Source: Palsa-892 sp963751615
GTDB lineage: Bacteria > Pseudomonadota > Alphaproteobacteria > Rhizobiales > Xanthobacteraceae
DNA length: 64,000 nt
Direction: 5' to 3'
Assembly (NCBI GenBank): GCA_963751615.1
Contig: CAVVVG010000006.1
Location: forward strand, 434,001-498,000
The notes under the pieces were generated by a model. That model was not told the origin of the DNA. It saw nothing but the letters and a program-made list of their open reading frames with translations, and searched no databases. This document shows positions 52,622 to 62,272 of the stretch, piece after piece. Within the stretch, counting starts at the first letter, position 1. Each line of letters starts with the position of its first letter. The translations under genes and the position numbers were made by a program.

Positions 52622-55013
52622 TCAATACGTATCAACTGAAAAAGATATCGGTGGCTCTCCTCTTTGAGATCGCTCCCACATAGTTGTGTACGCAGACTCA
52701 ATATGACGTGTGAAGCGTTTGGTATCAAACAGCGGATATGTATCGCGGTTGCGTGTGAGCTTTTCCTTTATTGATGTGAGTAGAGCTGGATTCCGAGCGA
52801 GCTTTAATGCCAAAGCCTCATATTCATCGAGCGATTTGGTTATAAGTTCAGGTAACCCAACAGCATTTAGAAGGCTTCCGGCCATCCGTGCCGTAAACGG
52901 TTGCCCTGAACAGGTCACCACTGGCAGTCCAGCCCAAAGGGCGTCGCTGGCTGTTGCGCCACCGTTGAAGGGTAACGTGTCCAAAAATAAATCAGCAACC
53001 CGATACTTAGCCAAATAATCAGAATAATTAGTTGGCGGCGCAAACACTAAGCGCTCTGGCGCAATATGCCGATGTCTTGCCTCTACGCGCAGATTTTTGG
53101 ATACAACTGGATTGTTTTCCGTCAGCCACAATACACTATTTTCGACCCCATTCAGCAACCGCATCCATACGTCGAACACTTCCGGTGTAATTTTAAAACT
53201 ATTGCAGAAACAGCAGAAGATGAAACCTGTATCTGGCAGCTTAACTTCCGCACGAGTTGGCGTGCGCTCAGCGATGGGGCGCTTGCTATCATTGACCTGA
53301 TAAGTGTCCGGTAAATAAACGACGTTCTCTGCATAGAACGTTTTATGCTCTGGTGGTATTACAAATCTGTCTGCAATAATATAGTCGATATAATCTACTC
53401 CCATCGTCGCAGTGAAACCTAGATAGTTAACCTGAATCGGTGAGGGTTTATAGCTGAAAACACCAGTTCGTTGGTCTCCAAAATATCCATTTAGATTGAC
53501 TAATATATCTATCTGCTCATTCTTGATTGTTGCGGCTGCTTGAAAATCATCTAAATGGCTAATATCGACAACACTATTAAATGCCTGATTTATTCGTCCT
53601 CGAATATCACTCCCGTCGTCTTGTCCGTTATCAAAAGCAAAGATCTCAAAACAATTTTTGTCATGAAGTTCAAATAGTCCCGCCATCAGATAACATACGA
53701 CGTGATTTCTAAACTCACTCGATAAATATCCGACGCAAATCTTCGAGTTGTCATATTGCTCTCCACGCCACAGTGGAGTTTGCGGACGTGGAAATCTGTC
53801 AGCACCATATATTTCCGCGCAAAGCTTAAAATTGCGCGCTGAGTGTGCAATTGCTTGATAGCCAAATGGTTCAGCCGACCGTTTACCAGAAGCTAAATCG
53901 CTATCAATTTCGTTGATTAGATTATTTAGGTCTTTCCATTCGCATAAGAGCATTTTTTGATGGAGCAAAAATCCTTTTATGAACGGATGCTGCGGATCTA
54001 TCTCAAGCACCTTAGCGTAGGCACTTGCTGCCTCTACAGGACGCTTCAGTTTATTGAAAACATTCCCGCGACCAAGCCATGCCTCAGCAAGATCAGATTT
54101 TAAGGTCAGCGCTCTGTCATAAGCAGCGAACGCATTTTCAGTACTGTTTAAGTCCCAAAAAAATATTCCCGCGGCCAAGCCATGCCTCAGCAAGATCAGA
54201 TTTTAAGGTCAGCGCTCTGTCATAAGCAGCCAATGCATTGTGGTATTGTTTGAGTTTTGCATAGATATTGCCGCGACCAAGCCATGCCTCAGCAAGATCA
54301 GGCTTTAAGGTCAGCGCTCTTTCATAAGCAGCGAGCGCATTCTCATACTGTTTGAATTCCACAAAGATATTACCGCGACCAAGCCATGCCTCAGCAAGAG
54401 CAGGTTTTAAGGTCAGCGCTCGGTCATAAGCAGCGAGCGCATTATTATATTGTGTCAGTTCCGCAAAGACATTGCCGCGACCAAGCCAAGCTTCAGAAAA
54501 ATCAGGTTTTAGGGCTAATGCCTTGTCATAAGCTGAAAAAACTTTGTCATAGCATTTCAGTTTTAAGAAAACTTTGCCAAGACCGATATATGCCTCAAGC
54601 AGTTCTGGATTTAGCAAAATCGCTTTTTCGAAACTCTCTAAAGATTTTTCATAGTCGCCAACTTCAACAAGAACTGACGCCCGGTTCAAAAGATAATCTG
54701 ACGAAGCGGGATTTAAGGAAATTGCTAGATCTATACAAGGCAGAGCGAGTTCAAAACGTTTTGTCTCCCGATAAATCGTCCCCAAATTGTTATGAGCAGC
54801 ATGATAATTTGGGTATACTTCCGTAGCCTTTTTGACGAAAACAATTCCTTCATCAGATAATCCCCGCTCATGTAAGGACATACCCAAAAGATTTAAGGCT
54901 CTGGAATTGCGAGGATCAATTTGAAGAATTTCATTCGACATACGTTCAGATTCAATGTAATTCCCGTTCTGGAAATTGTGAATTGCAGCCAGGAGTTTGT
55001 CGTTAAGTTGCAT
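52622..55013 (-). pseudogene. TPR-containing GT41 (O-GlcNAc-transferase/SPY-like) gene with one +1 frameshift
   Basis: About 796 residues if restored. N-terminal half: ten or so TPRs, of which the last five are nearly identical (SDLAEAWLGRGN type). C-terminal half: GT41 catalytic region with CVGYLSSEFRNHVVCYLMAG, VNLNGYFGDQRTGVFSYKPS, IQVNYLGFTATMG and DLFLDTLPFNGGATASDALW. The frames meet near 54140: LGLKQY ends at a TGA, while the other frame continues ENAFAAYDRAL. One extra base (54139-54141) explains it. Predicted product: cytosolic transferase of GlcNAc or another sugar to proteins. AT-rich and inserted in a core region, so probably acquired. If the frameshift is real, neither half is a full enzyme. 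Confidence 0.8.
54060..54580 (-). repeat. Tandem 102-bp TPR-coding repeats
   Basis: CCGCG followed by the same sequence block starts at 54066, 54169, 54271, 54373 and 54475. The intervals are 103, 102, 102 and 102. Each unit encodes one 34-residue TPR. The 103-bp interval contains the extra base that breaks the frame. Confidence 0.9.
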
Positions 55014-55042
55014 GTTGCGTAGTGATTATTATGATCTGCCCG

Positions 55043-55056
55043 CGCTAATATTAGCG
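55043..55056. promoter_or_regulatory. 14-bp perfect palindrome between divergent genes
   Basis: CGCTAATATTAGCG is a perfect inverted repeat 30 bases upstream of the GT41 gene start and 242 bases before the NYN gene. It could be an operator for a dimeric regulator of the GT41 gene. No regulator gene is nearby. Confidence 0.35.
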
Positions 55057-55297
55057 GTGGGATTTCTAAGTGGAACGCTGTCTGCCTCTACTGGAACATC
55101 AACGAATACAATAGATGCCTTTATTTTTGCTATGTCATTGACTTATTCAAGAATGCGCCAATAGGCTGTGTGCCTCGAAGATCAAAAAACCTACCCCACG
55201 TCGTGCCTTTGTTAAGCTGAAAAGCCTTGCTAGTAAGCTCAAACTTGATTATTTCCGGCTATTTCGACCGCCGACGTTTCATAGTGAGATTTTAAAA

Positions 55298-55981
55298 ATG
55301 CAGAATAGTCAGCACGCAGAGAAGATGGTGCTTTTTATTGATGGCGCTAACCTATATGCCACCACCAAAGGCCTTGGTTTCGATATCGACTACCGTAGGT
55401 TATTAAAAGAATTTCAGTCGCGCGGAAACTTACTGCGCGCTTTCTATTATACGGCCTTGATCGAAGATCAGGAATATTCCTCGATCCGCCCGCTGCTCGA
55501 TTGGCTTGACTACAACGGCTATACGGTCGTGACAAAGCCCGCCAAGGAGTTCACCGACGCCACTGGCCGCCGCAAAGTCAAAGGCAACATGGATATCGAA
55601 CTTGCCGTCGACGCCATGGAACTTGCCGACCGTATCGATCATATGGTGCTGTTTTCAGGTGACGGTGACTTTCGTCCCCTGGTGGAAGCCGTTCAACGCA
55701 AGGGCGTCCGTGTCACCGTGGTTTCGACCGTCTCCACGCAGCCACCAATGATCGCCGACGAATTGCGTCGTCAAGCAGATGAGTTCATCGATCTCGCCCG
55801 ATTGCAAGATAAGGTTGGGCGGGATCCGGCCGATCGAGCGGCCCGCGATGCCTCGCGCGAAGCACGCGAGGCGCGACATGGACCGAGCCAACCGCAAAAT
55901 CCGAACCAAATGCCAGGGTTTATTTCGCGCGCACCGACGCCACCTGCCCGCGCCTATGAGCCTGATCCCGAAGAGGCTTGA
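55298..55981 (+). CDS. NYN-domain (LabA/DUF88) protein
   Basis: 227 residues. NYN/PIN-like fold with acidic residues for metal: MVLFIDGANLYATTKGLGFD, KGNMDIELAVDAMELADRID, and MVLFSGDGDFRPLVEAVQRK near residue 118. Such proteins are predicted or shown to be RNases. The last ~50 residues are charged and Pro-rich, probably disordered. A uracil-DNA glycosylase gene follows after 22 bases. Confidence 0.85.
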   Translation: MQNSQHAEKMVLFIDGANLYATTKGLGFDIDYRRLLKEFQSRGNLLRAFYYTALIEDQEYSSIRPLLDWLDYNGYTVVTKPAKEFTDATGRRKVKGNMDIELAVDAMELADRIDHMVLFSGDGDFRPLVEAVQRKGVRVTVVSTVSTQPPMIADELRRQADEFIDLARLQDKVGRDPADRAARDASREAREARHGPSQPQNPNQMPGFISRAPTPPARAYEPDPEEA

Positions 55982-56003
55982 GCGATCAATCGAGTGTATC
56001 CCT

Positions 56004-56645
56004 ATGACCGCCGCCGAACCCGGCCGCGATTGTGCACTCTGTCCTCGCCTCGTCGCGTTTCGTGAGACCAATCGCAACGCTGAACCGGGTTGGTTCAACG
56101 CACCCGTTCCTTCGTTTGGTCCAATTGATGCGCGTCTCCTAATTATTGGTCTTGCCCCCGGCCTCCGTGGCGCAAATCGCACGGGACGACCGTTTACTGG
56201 TGACTATGCCGGGGATCTCTTGTACTCAACATTGCTCGAATTTGGCTTCGCCCGCGGCGTGTATGCTGCCCGCATTGATGATGGCTTCGAACTTGTCGAT
56301 ACTCGCATCGTTAATTCCGTGCGCTGCGTGCCGCCGGAAAATAAACCGACGACAGACGAAATCAAAACCTGTCGCAAATTCCTGATTGCCGATATGGAAC
56401 CGAGGCACGATGTGAAAATTATAGTGACACTTGGAAAAATCGCGCACGATTCAGCAGTATCAGCACTTGGAGAAAAAATTTCGCGTTTTAAATTCCGGCA
56501 TGGCGAGACACACAACATCGCGGGCCGAACGATGATCGATAGTTATCATTGCTCGCGTTACAACACGAGCACAGGTGTGCTCACTCCTGTTATGTTCCGG
56601 CAGATATTCGCGAAAGCACGCGCCTATTTAGAACGCCCGGACTGA
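56004..56645 (+). CDS. Uracil-DNA glycosylase, family 5 (UdgB) type
   Basis: 213 residues. Opens with the Cys pair DCALCPRL; motif A is LIIGLAPGLRGANRTGRPFT followed by GDYAG; motif B is the late DSYHCSRYNTSTGVLT. The Cys pairs (also SVRCVPPENKPT, TCRKF) fit a 4Fe-4S cluster. Family 5 enzymes remove uracil, hypoxanthine and other damaged bases. The start at 56004 is chosen because the family begins just before the first Cys pair; upstream Mets lie inside the NYN gene region. Confidence 0.88.
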   Translation: MTAAEPGRDCALCPRLVAFRETNRNAEPGWFNAPVPSFGPIDARLLIIGLAPGLRGANRTGRPFTGDYAGDLLYSTLLEFGFARGVYAARIDDGFELVDTRIVNSVRCVPPENKPTTDEIKTCRKFLIADMEPRHDVKIIVTLGKIAHDSAVSALGEKISRFKFRHGETHNIAGRTMIDSYHCSRYNTSTGVLTPVMFRQIFAKARAYLERPD

Positions 56646-57199
56646 AGCCAACCGAGAACTTCGGCGGCGCTCTCGTTGGGCGGAAATACCGGATAGAAGA
56701 CGTGCGTGATCGTTCCGTTATCGATTACAAGCGTCAGCCGTTTCAATAATTCCATACCATCGACCGCAAAGGTCGGCAGCTTCAACGCGCGCGCGAATTT
56801 CAGTTCGTAATCCGCGAGAATTTGGAATGGCAGATGCAGCCGCTCCACCGCCTCCCGTTGATAATCCGTATTCTGGGTCGAGAGCCCGTAGAGATGATCG
56901 ACACCCGTTTTCTGCAACTCGGAAAAATGATCCCGGAAAGAACAGGATTGCGGCGTGCAACCCCGTGCACCGGGGATTTCGTCCCAGCCTGTGGGCAGGG
57001 CTTTGCCCGGCTGGCCCGTGCGCGGATAACAATAAACTACACTACGTCCCCCGAGTTTCGACAAATCAACGCGTGAGCCGTCCGTTGACAGAAGCGCAAT
57101 CGCAGGAAGTTTTGTTCCCGGCAGATGTTTCGCGCCGCCGTCATCTTTTGGCGCGGGCAAATTATCGGGTAATTCAAGGGGGTTACGTAGGACCTGCAT
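56624..57199 (-). CDS. Peroxiredoxin (BCP/PrxQ-like, AhpC-TSA fold)
   Basis: 191 residues. Thioredoxin-like core with SVVYCYPRTGQPGKALPTGW and the active site GARGCTPQSCSFRDHF; the C-x4-C spacing is that of PrxQ. It would reduce peroxides using thioredoxin or a similar donor in the cytosol. Its 3' end overlaps the convergent glycosylase gene by about 22 bases. Start at 57199 by family length. Confidence 0.8.
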   Translation of the reverse strand: MQVLRNPLELPDNLPAPKDDGGAKHLPGTKLPAIALLSTDGSRVDLSKLGGRSVVYCYPRTGQPGKALPTGWDEIPGARGCTPQSCSFRDHFSELQKTGVDHLYGLSTQNTDYQREAVERLHLPFQILADYELKFARALKLPTFAVDGMELLKRLTLVIDNGTITHVFYPVFPPNESAAEVLGWLQSGRSK

Positions 57200-57245
57200 G
57201 GTGGTACTCGATTCCGGTGGAAGATTTGATTCCAATTTCAAACAC

Positions 57246-57641
57246 TTACTTTTTATGATTCGCGTAAGAGATGAATTCAAGCAACGATCCATCGGGATCG
57301 CGAAAATAGACGCTGATCCCTGCCCCTTTCGCGCCGAAACGCTCCATCGGCCCGCGTTCGATCGCAACCGCGCACCGCTCGAGATGCCTCACTGCGTCAA
57401 CAATCGGCCCTTTCCATTCGAAACACAGATCGCTGTTTCCAGGCTGGACCGGCAGCCGGGCGACCTCCGCCGGCTTGACACCTGGGCCATGCAAATTGAG
57501 CTGCGTGTCGCCGAATCGATAGGCATAGCCACTCGGGCGCGTGATCAACTCAGCCCCGACAATCTTTACATAGAACGCGTTCGAGCGTTCCCAATCGGAA
57601 ACATGGATGACGCAATGATCGAGCTTCACCGGGAGCACCAT
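57246..57641 (-). CDS. VOC-superfamily (glyoxalase/dioxygenase-like) protein
   Basis: 131 residues. Two beta-alpha-beta-beta-beta units: VKLDHCVIHVSDWERSNAFY at the start and GISVYFRDPDGSLLEFISYA at the end. The first His and last Glu are in the metal-ligand positions. Substrate unknown. Two bases after smpB. Confidence 0.8.
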   Translation of the reverse strand: MVLPVKLDHCVIHVSDWERSNAFYVKIVGAELITRPSGYAYRFGDTQLNLHGPGVKPAEVARLPVQPGNSDLCFEWKGPIVDAVRHLERCAVAIERGPMERFGAKGAGISVYFRDPDGSLLEFISYANHKK

Positions 57642-57643
57642 AG

Positions 57644-58120
57644 CTAACCCTTCTGCCGCATCAGTCGGCCTTTTTCGCGTGCCCAGTCTTTTTTCTTCTC
57701 GGTCTGCCGCTTGTCGTGCAGCTTTTTACCACGCGCCAGGGCAATTTCCATTTTCGCCCGCCCCTTTCGATTAAAATAGAGCTTAAGTGGAATAAGCGTC
57801 ATTCCCTCACGCTCCACTGCGCCGATCAATTTGTTAATTTGTCGACGATGCAGAAGAAGTTTCCGCGGCCGGCGCGGTTCGTGGTTGTTACGGTTGGCTT
57901 GAAGGTATTCGGGGATGTTGGCATTCACTAGCCAGATTTCATTACCACGAGCGTCGGCATAGGATTCCGCGATCGTCGCCTTGCCGACGCGGAGCGACTT
58001 TACTTCCGTGCCAGTGAGCGCGATGCCGGCCTCGAACGTCTCGCCGATTTCATAATTGAAACGCGCCTTGCGGTTGACCGCGACGTCGCGCTTTGGATCA
58101 CGCTCTTTTTTTGTCGCCAT
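57644..58120 (-). CDS. smpB: SsrA-binding protein SmpB
   Basis: 158 residues. Family features: NRKARFNYEIGETFEAGIAL, TGTEVKSLRVGKATIAESYA and the basic C-terminal tail ending KKDWAREKGRLMRQKG. With tmRNA it rescues stalled ribosomes. No tmRNA gene was recognised in this window. It follows dapA by 21 bases. Confidence 0.96.
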   Translation of the reverse strand: MATKKERDPKRDVAVNRKARFNYEIGETFEAGIALTGTEVKSLRVGKATIAESYADARGNEIWLVNANIPEYLQANRNNHEPRRPRKLLLHRRQINKLIGAVEREGMTLIPLKLYFNRKGRAKMEIALARGKKLHDKRQTEKKKDWAREKGRLMRQKG

Positions 58121-58141
58121 GATCGCGCAAGAATCCGTTCC

Positions 58142-59020
58142 TCACGCGTTGATCAGGCCGGCATGCACCATTGCCTGACGCACGGAAGCCTTACTCGCTT
58201 CCGTGAGTGGGCCAAGGGGAAGCCGAACGTGCTCGGAACATTTGCCGAGTAGCGAAAGTGCATATTTGGTCGGCGCCGGACTGTTCTCAATGAAGAGCGC
58301 CGAATGCAGCGGCATCAACCGATCCTGAATCTTAAGCGCGCCCTTGTAGTCGCCCGCGAGCGTCGCGTCCTGAAACTCGCCGACAAGCCGAGGGGCGACA
58401 TTCGCAGTGACCGAAATGCAGCCTTGGCCACCCTGCGCGTTGTAGCCCAGGGCGGTAGCATCCTCGCCCGAGAGCTGGATGAAATCATGCCCGCAAGCTT
58501 CGCGCTGCAAACTCACGCGCTCGATCTTTGCGGTCGCGTCCTTGCACCCCTTGATGTTCTTTAGCGCCGACAGGCGCTTCATGGTCTCGACCGAAATGTC
58601 GATTACCGAGCGCGGTGGAATGTTGTAGACGAAAATGGGAATCCCGATCGCATCGTTGATCGCCTTGAAATGGCGATAAATGCCTTCTTGACTCGGCTTG
58701 TTGTAATAAGGCGCCACCACGAGAACGGCATCAGCGCCCGCCTTCTCGGCGTGCCGTGCCAGATCGATCGCTTCAGCGGTCGAATTGGAACCCGCGCCCG
58801 CCATGACCGGTACCCGGCCCTTGGCCTGTTCGATGCACCATGCGACGACCTTATGGTGCTCATCATGCGAAAGTGTCGGGCTCTCGCCCGTGGTTCCGAC
58901 CGGCACGAGACCGTCGGTTCCCTCGGCGATCTGCCAATCGACGAGGTCGCGAAACGCGCGCTCATCAAGCCCGCCATTCTTGAACGGCGTGACCAAGGCG
59001 GTAAATGACCCCTTAAACAT
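58142..59020 (-). CDS. dapA: 4-hydroxy-tetrahydrodipicolinate synthase
   Basis: 292 residues. Schiff-base Lys is in LKNIKGCKDATAKIERV near residue 160; Tyr of the proton relay in FVYNIPPRSVIDI; GTTGESPTLSHDEH binds substrate. It condenses pyruvate and aspartate semialdehyde in lysine and diaminopimelate synthesis. Divergent from the slt gene. Confidence 0.95.
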   Translation of the reverse strand: MFKGSFTALVTPFKNGGLDERAFRDLVDWQIAEGTDGLVPVGTTGESPTLSHDEHHKVVAWCIEQAKGRVPVMAGAGSNSTAEAIDLARHAEKAGADAVLVVAPYYNKPSQEGIYRHFKAINDAIGIPIFVYNIPPRSVIDISVETMKRLSALKNIKGCKDATAKIERVSLQREACGHDFIQLSGEDATALGYNAQGGQGCISVTANVAPRLVGEFQDATLAGDYKGALKIQDRLMPLHSALFIENSPAPTKYALSLLGKCSEHVRLPLGPLTEASKASVRQAMVHAGLINA

Positions 59021-59168
59021 GGCAGCTATTCTTCCTAATTTAATGACAGGGGCAGAGGGATACTCCCAAACCGGATAACGTGAAAGCCCCTGAAATCGGC
59101 AAGCGATTGCAGGATTGTAATCTTAGGGCCATCAATTGTCCTAATTCCCTGATTCCTGTGGCGGCGAA

Positions 59169-61163
59169 ATGATGCGGTTGCCAAAAGTTCTCATTTTATC
59201 CCTGGCTGCGATGCTTGTGGCATTCGCAGCCCCCGCGCGCGCACAGGGTCAGGGCGATCTCGCTACCATCAAACAGGCGATTACGCTCTTACGCCAGAGC
59301 GACGGCGTGAACGCACTGGCGCTGGCCGAGCGTTTTCAAGACCCCTCGTCGAAGGCGCTAATCACCTGGCTCGGCATGCGTCTCACCGCCAAGGACGTAG
59401 GTTTCGATCGCGCGGCGCGTTTTCTGCGGGAGCGGCCACAATGGCCGAATGCGGTCTTGATCCGCCGCCGTGCCGAAAAACTTTTGTATGACGAAGAGCG
59501 TGATGCCGCGACGGTACGCGCTTTCTTTGGACAGAGCCGTCCCGGCACTGGTGAAGGCAAGCTTGCGCTCGCCAAGGTCCTCGCCGCAAGCGCAGGAGAC
59601 AAGAACAACGCAGTCGCCCTCGTGCGGGCCGCATGGCGCGAAGACGAGTTGACGCCGGATAGTGAAAAAGACCTTCTCGTATCCTTCCCTGGCGTGCTGT
59701 CGCGCGCAGATCACAAATTTCGTGCGGATCGCCTGTTCGGCAACGAAAAAATCGACGCCGCCCTCCGCGCCTCGCAGCTCGCGGGCGGCGACATCGCGGC
59801 CCTCGGTCAGGCACGCGCCGCCGTTATCCGAAAATCCTCTAACGCCGGCAAACTGCTCGAGGCCATCCCGTCCGCACTACGCAATGATCAGGGTTATGTA
59901 TTCGCGAAGGCGCAATATCTGCGCCGCAAGGACGATGTGGCGGGAGCCGCGCGCGCCTTTTCCGATGCACCCCACGATTCGAAACTGATCGTGGCGCCCG
60001 ATCAATGGTGGCTCGAGCGCCGGCTGGTCGTACGAAAACTGCTCGATCAGGGTGATGCGCGTGGCGCATACCGGGTGGCGGTCGAAGCCGCGCCACCGGA
60101 TGCGGAAAATTACAAGGCCGACCAGCTCTTCACAGCGGGGTGGATCGCATTGAGATTCCTCAATGATTCCGCCTCGGCCATCCGCCTGTTTGAGCAGATT
60201 TCTAAAATTTCGGCGCATCCGGTGACACTCGCGCGCGGATATTATTGGCTGGGCCGCGCCCACGAGGCTCATGGCGACAAAATTGCGGCGCGCATGAATT
60301 ACGAAAATGCCGGACGACACACCGTCGCCTATTACGGGCAACTCGCGCGCGCGCGTCTCGGCTTGAAGGATTTGCCGTTACCCCACACTTCGCCGCCGCC
60401 TGCCGCCGAACTTGCGGCGTTCGAACGGCAAGAGCCGGTTCGAGCTTTGCGTATGCTCTACTCAATTGGCGAGCAGGAATTCACGATCCCGATCTACACC
60501 GATCTTGCCGAGCGAGCTGGCAACGATGCCGTCGGCTATCTTCTGCTCGCGCACGTCGCGACGGAAATGCACGATGCACGCGCGCTTGTCCTGATCGGCA
60601 AGGCCGCAATGTCGAAAGGCGTGCCGGTTGAGATGATCGGATTCCCGGCATTTGGTATCCCGAACTACAATCACGTCGGCCCGAAGGCCGACCCAGCAGT
60701 GATCTACGCCATCGCGCGTCAGGAGAGCCAGTTTGATCAGGCTGTGGTTTCGATCGCCAATGCCAAGGGCCTGATGCAGGTCATCCCCTCCACGGCGCGT
60801 GCAATCGCAAAAAAGTTTGGTCTTGCTTGGGCCGACAATAAACTCGGCGGTGATCCGGTCTTCAATGTCCAACTCGGTGCCGCCGAACTCGGCGATCTTC
60901 TTGAATTCTATCGCGGCAATTACGTGCTCGCCTTCATCGGCTACAATGCCGGCCGCGGACGTGCGAACGAATGGATCAAAAAATATGGCGACCCGCGTGA
61001 TCCGAAAGTCGATATTGTCGACTGGATCGAGCGCATTCCAATCTCCGAAACGCGCTTCTATGTGCAGCGGGTGATGGAGAATTTGCAGGTCTATCAGGCG
61101 CTTTCCGGCACAAATCGGGGCCTCACCATCGAGGCGGATCTGGTGCGCGGAAGGCTCAATTGA
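59169..61163 (+). CDS. Soluble lytic murein transglycosylase
   Basis: 664 residues. Signal peptide to APARAQG; a long alpha-superhelical region; C-terminal lysozyme-like domain with IYAIARQESQFDQAVVSIAN (catalytic Glu) and GLMQVIPSTARAIAKKFGLA, plus GYNAGRGRANEWIKKYGDP. It cleaves peptidoglycan with anhydro-MurNAc formation in the periplasm. The helical superhelix gives it the ring shape of Slt70. An alpha/beta-hydrolase follows after 48 bases. Confidence 0.93.
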   Translation: MMRLPKVLILSLAAMLVAFAAPARAQGQGDLATIKQAITLLRQSDGVNALALAERFQDPSSKALITWLGMRLTAKDVGFDRAARFLRERPQWPNAVLIRRRAEKLLYDEERDAATVRAFFGQSRPGTGEGKLALAKVLAASAGDKNNAVALVRAAWREDELTPDSEKDLLVSFPGVLSRADHKFRADRLFGNEKIDAALRASQLAGGDIAALGQARAAVIRKSSNAGKLLEAIPSALRNDQGYVFAKAQYLRRKDDVAGAARAFSDAPHDSKLIVAPDQWWLERRLVVRKLLDQGDARGAYRVAVEAAPPDAENYKADQLFTAGWIALRFLNDSASAIRLFEQISKISAHPVTLARGYYWLGRAHEAHGDKIAARMNYENAGRHTVAYYGQLARARLGLKDLPLPHTSPPPAAELAAFERQEPVRALRMLYSIGEQEFTIPIYTDLAERAGNDAVGYLLLAHVATEMHDARALVLIGKAAMSKGVPVEMIGFPAFGIPNYNHVGPKADPAVIYAIARQESQFDQAVVSIANAKGLMQVIPSTARAIAKKFGLAWADNKLGGDPVFNVQLGAAELGDLLEFYRGNYVLAFIGYNAGRGRANEWIKKYGDPRDPKVDIVDWIERIPISETRFYVQRVMENLQVYQALSGTNRGLTIEADLVRGRLN

Positions 61164-61211
61164 GCCCTCGAACCCTAGCCAGCAGGCGCGCGGACTTCGT
61201 ATAACAGCGCC

Positions 61212-62084
61212 ATGCGTGGGATCGAGGATCGCTATTTTACAGCCGAGGATGGCCTAAAACTGCATGCGCTGGCCGCAGGCCCGCGCAATGCCGCCCTTCC
61301 TGCGATTTGTCTTCCCGGTATTTCGCGAACCGCGGAGGACTTTCGTGAACTGCTGGAAGCCTTCGCTGGCGATGCCAAATATCCCCGTCGCGCCATCGCG
61401 CTTGACTCGCGCGGCCGCGGATTATCGGAACGTGACAAGAACCCGGCCAACTATTCGGTGCCGGTGGAGATCAAGGATCTGCTGAGCGTACTGGATGCAG
61501 AAAAAATCGCACGCGCGGTTTTCATCGGCACTTCGCGCGGCGGCATTCTGACCATGGTACTTGCGGCAGTCCGCCCGCAGATGATTGCCGGCGCGGTGCT
61601 GAACGACATCGGCCCGGTGCTCGATATGGAGGGGCTGCTTCGCATCAAGGGCTATGTCGGTAAACTGCCGGTGCCGAAAAGCTGGGACGAGGCGGTCACC
61701 ATTCTCAAAAGCGTGATCGGCAATCAGTTTCCAGCATTTACTGAAAAGTATTGGCAGTCCTACGTCCGCCGCACCTGGCGGGAGGGCAAGAACGGTTTTG
61801 AGCCCTGTTCCGATCCGGCAATCTCGAATGCGCTCGCGGATATCGACCCGTCGAAACCGCCCCCGCCGCTTTGGCTGCAATTCGATGCGCTTGCACAGGC
61901 GGCGCCCGTGCTGATTCTGCGCGGCGAAAATTCCGATCTGCTGTCGCGCGAATCAGTAACGGAAATGAAGAAGCGCGGCAAAGCAGTCAGTTCGATCGAG
62001 ATCCCCGGCCAGGGGCATGCGCCAGCGCTCGATCGCAGCGAGACAATTATGCCAATCCTCGATTTTACGGCAAAGTGCAAATAG
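61212..62084 (+). CDS. Alpha/beta-fold hydrolase
   Basis: 290 residues, cytosolic by lack of signal peptide. Oxyanion region ICLPGISRTAEDF; nucleophile elbow FIGTSRGGILTMVLA (Ser) near residue 110; late acid in LRGENSDLLS and His in IPGQGHAPALDRSE. Substrate unknown. A hairpin at 62223 probably serves as its terminator as well as that of the convergent porin. Confidence 0.82.
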   Translation: MRGIEDRYFTAEDGLKLHALAAGPRNAALPAICLPGISRTAEDFRELLEAFAGDAKYPRRAIALDSRGRGLSERDKNPANYSVPVEIKDLLSVLDAEKIARAVFIGTSRGGILTMVLAAVRPQMIAGAVLNDIGPVLDMEGLLRIKGYVGKLPVPKSWDEAVTILKSVIGNQFPAFTEKYWQSYVRRTWREGKNGFEPCSDPAISNALADIDPSKPPPPLWLQFDALAQAAPVLILRGENSDLLSRESVTEMKKRGKAVSSIEIPGQGHAPALDRSETIMPILDFTAKCK

Positions 62085-62222
62085 GTCGTCCGCGAGCGGA
62101 CTGGGCCGTCACCGGCCTTCTTAAAGGCTGTTCGTAAGCCCATGGCTGGGGCCTGGCGCCATCATGAAGACGTGAGTGTTCAGCCGCGACCGGCCCGTCT
62201 CTAGAGCAATGCGCCAAAAGCA

Positions 62223-62250
62223 AAACCCCGGCGGTTGCCCGCCGGGGTTT
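62223..62250. terminator. Bidirectional rho-independent terminator
   Basis: A 12-bp stem, AAACCCCGGCGG at 62223-62234 with CCGCCGGGGTTT at 62239-62250, loop TTGC. T-rich on the plus side (TTTCTATTTTT), with the AAA arm giving TTT and TTTTGC on the other. It lies between the convergent hydrolase gene and porin gene. Confidence 0.85.
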
Positions 62251-62272
62251 CTATTTTTAGCGCGTGACTGGA

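Noticed and set aside
54060..54580. CRISPR-like regular repeats
   Set aside because: The repeats have no spacers; they are contiguous 102-bp TPR codons.
55779..56003. N-terminal extension of the uracil-DNA glycosylase
   Set aside because: It lies inside the NYN gene in another frame and is not seen in the family.
59021..59168. tmRNA near smpB/dapA
   Set aside because: No tRNA-like ends or tag-coding segment is visible in the gap.
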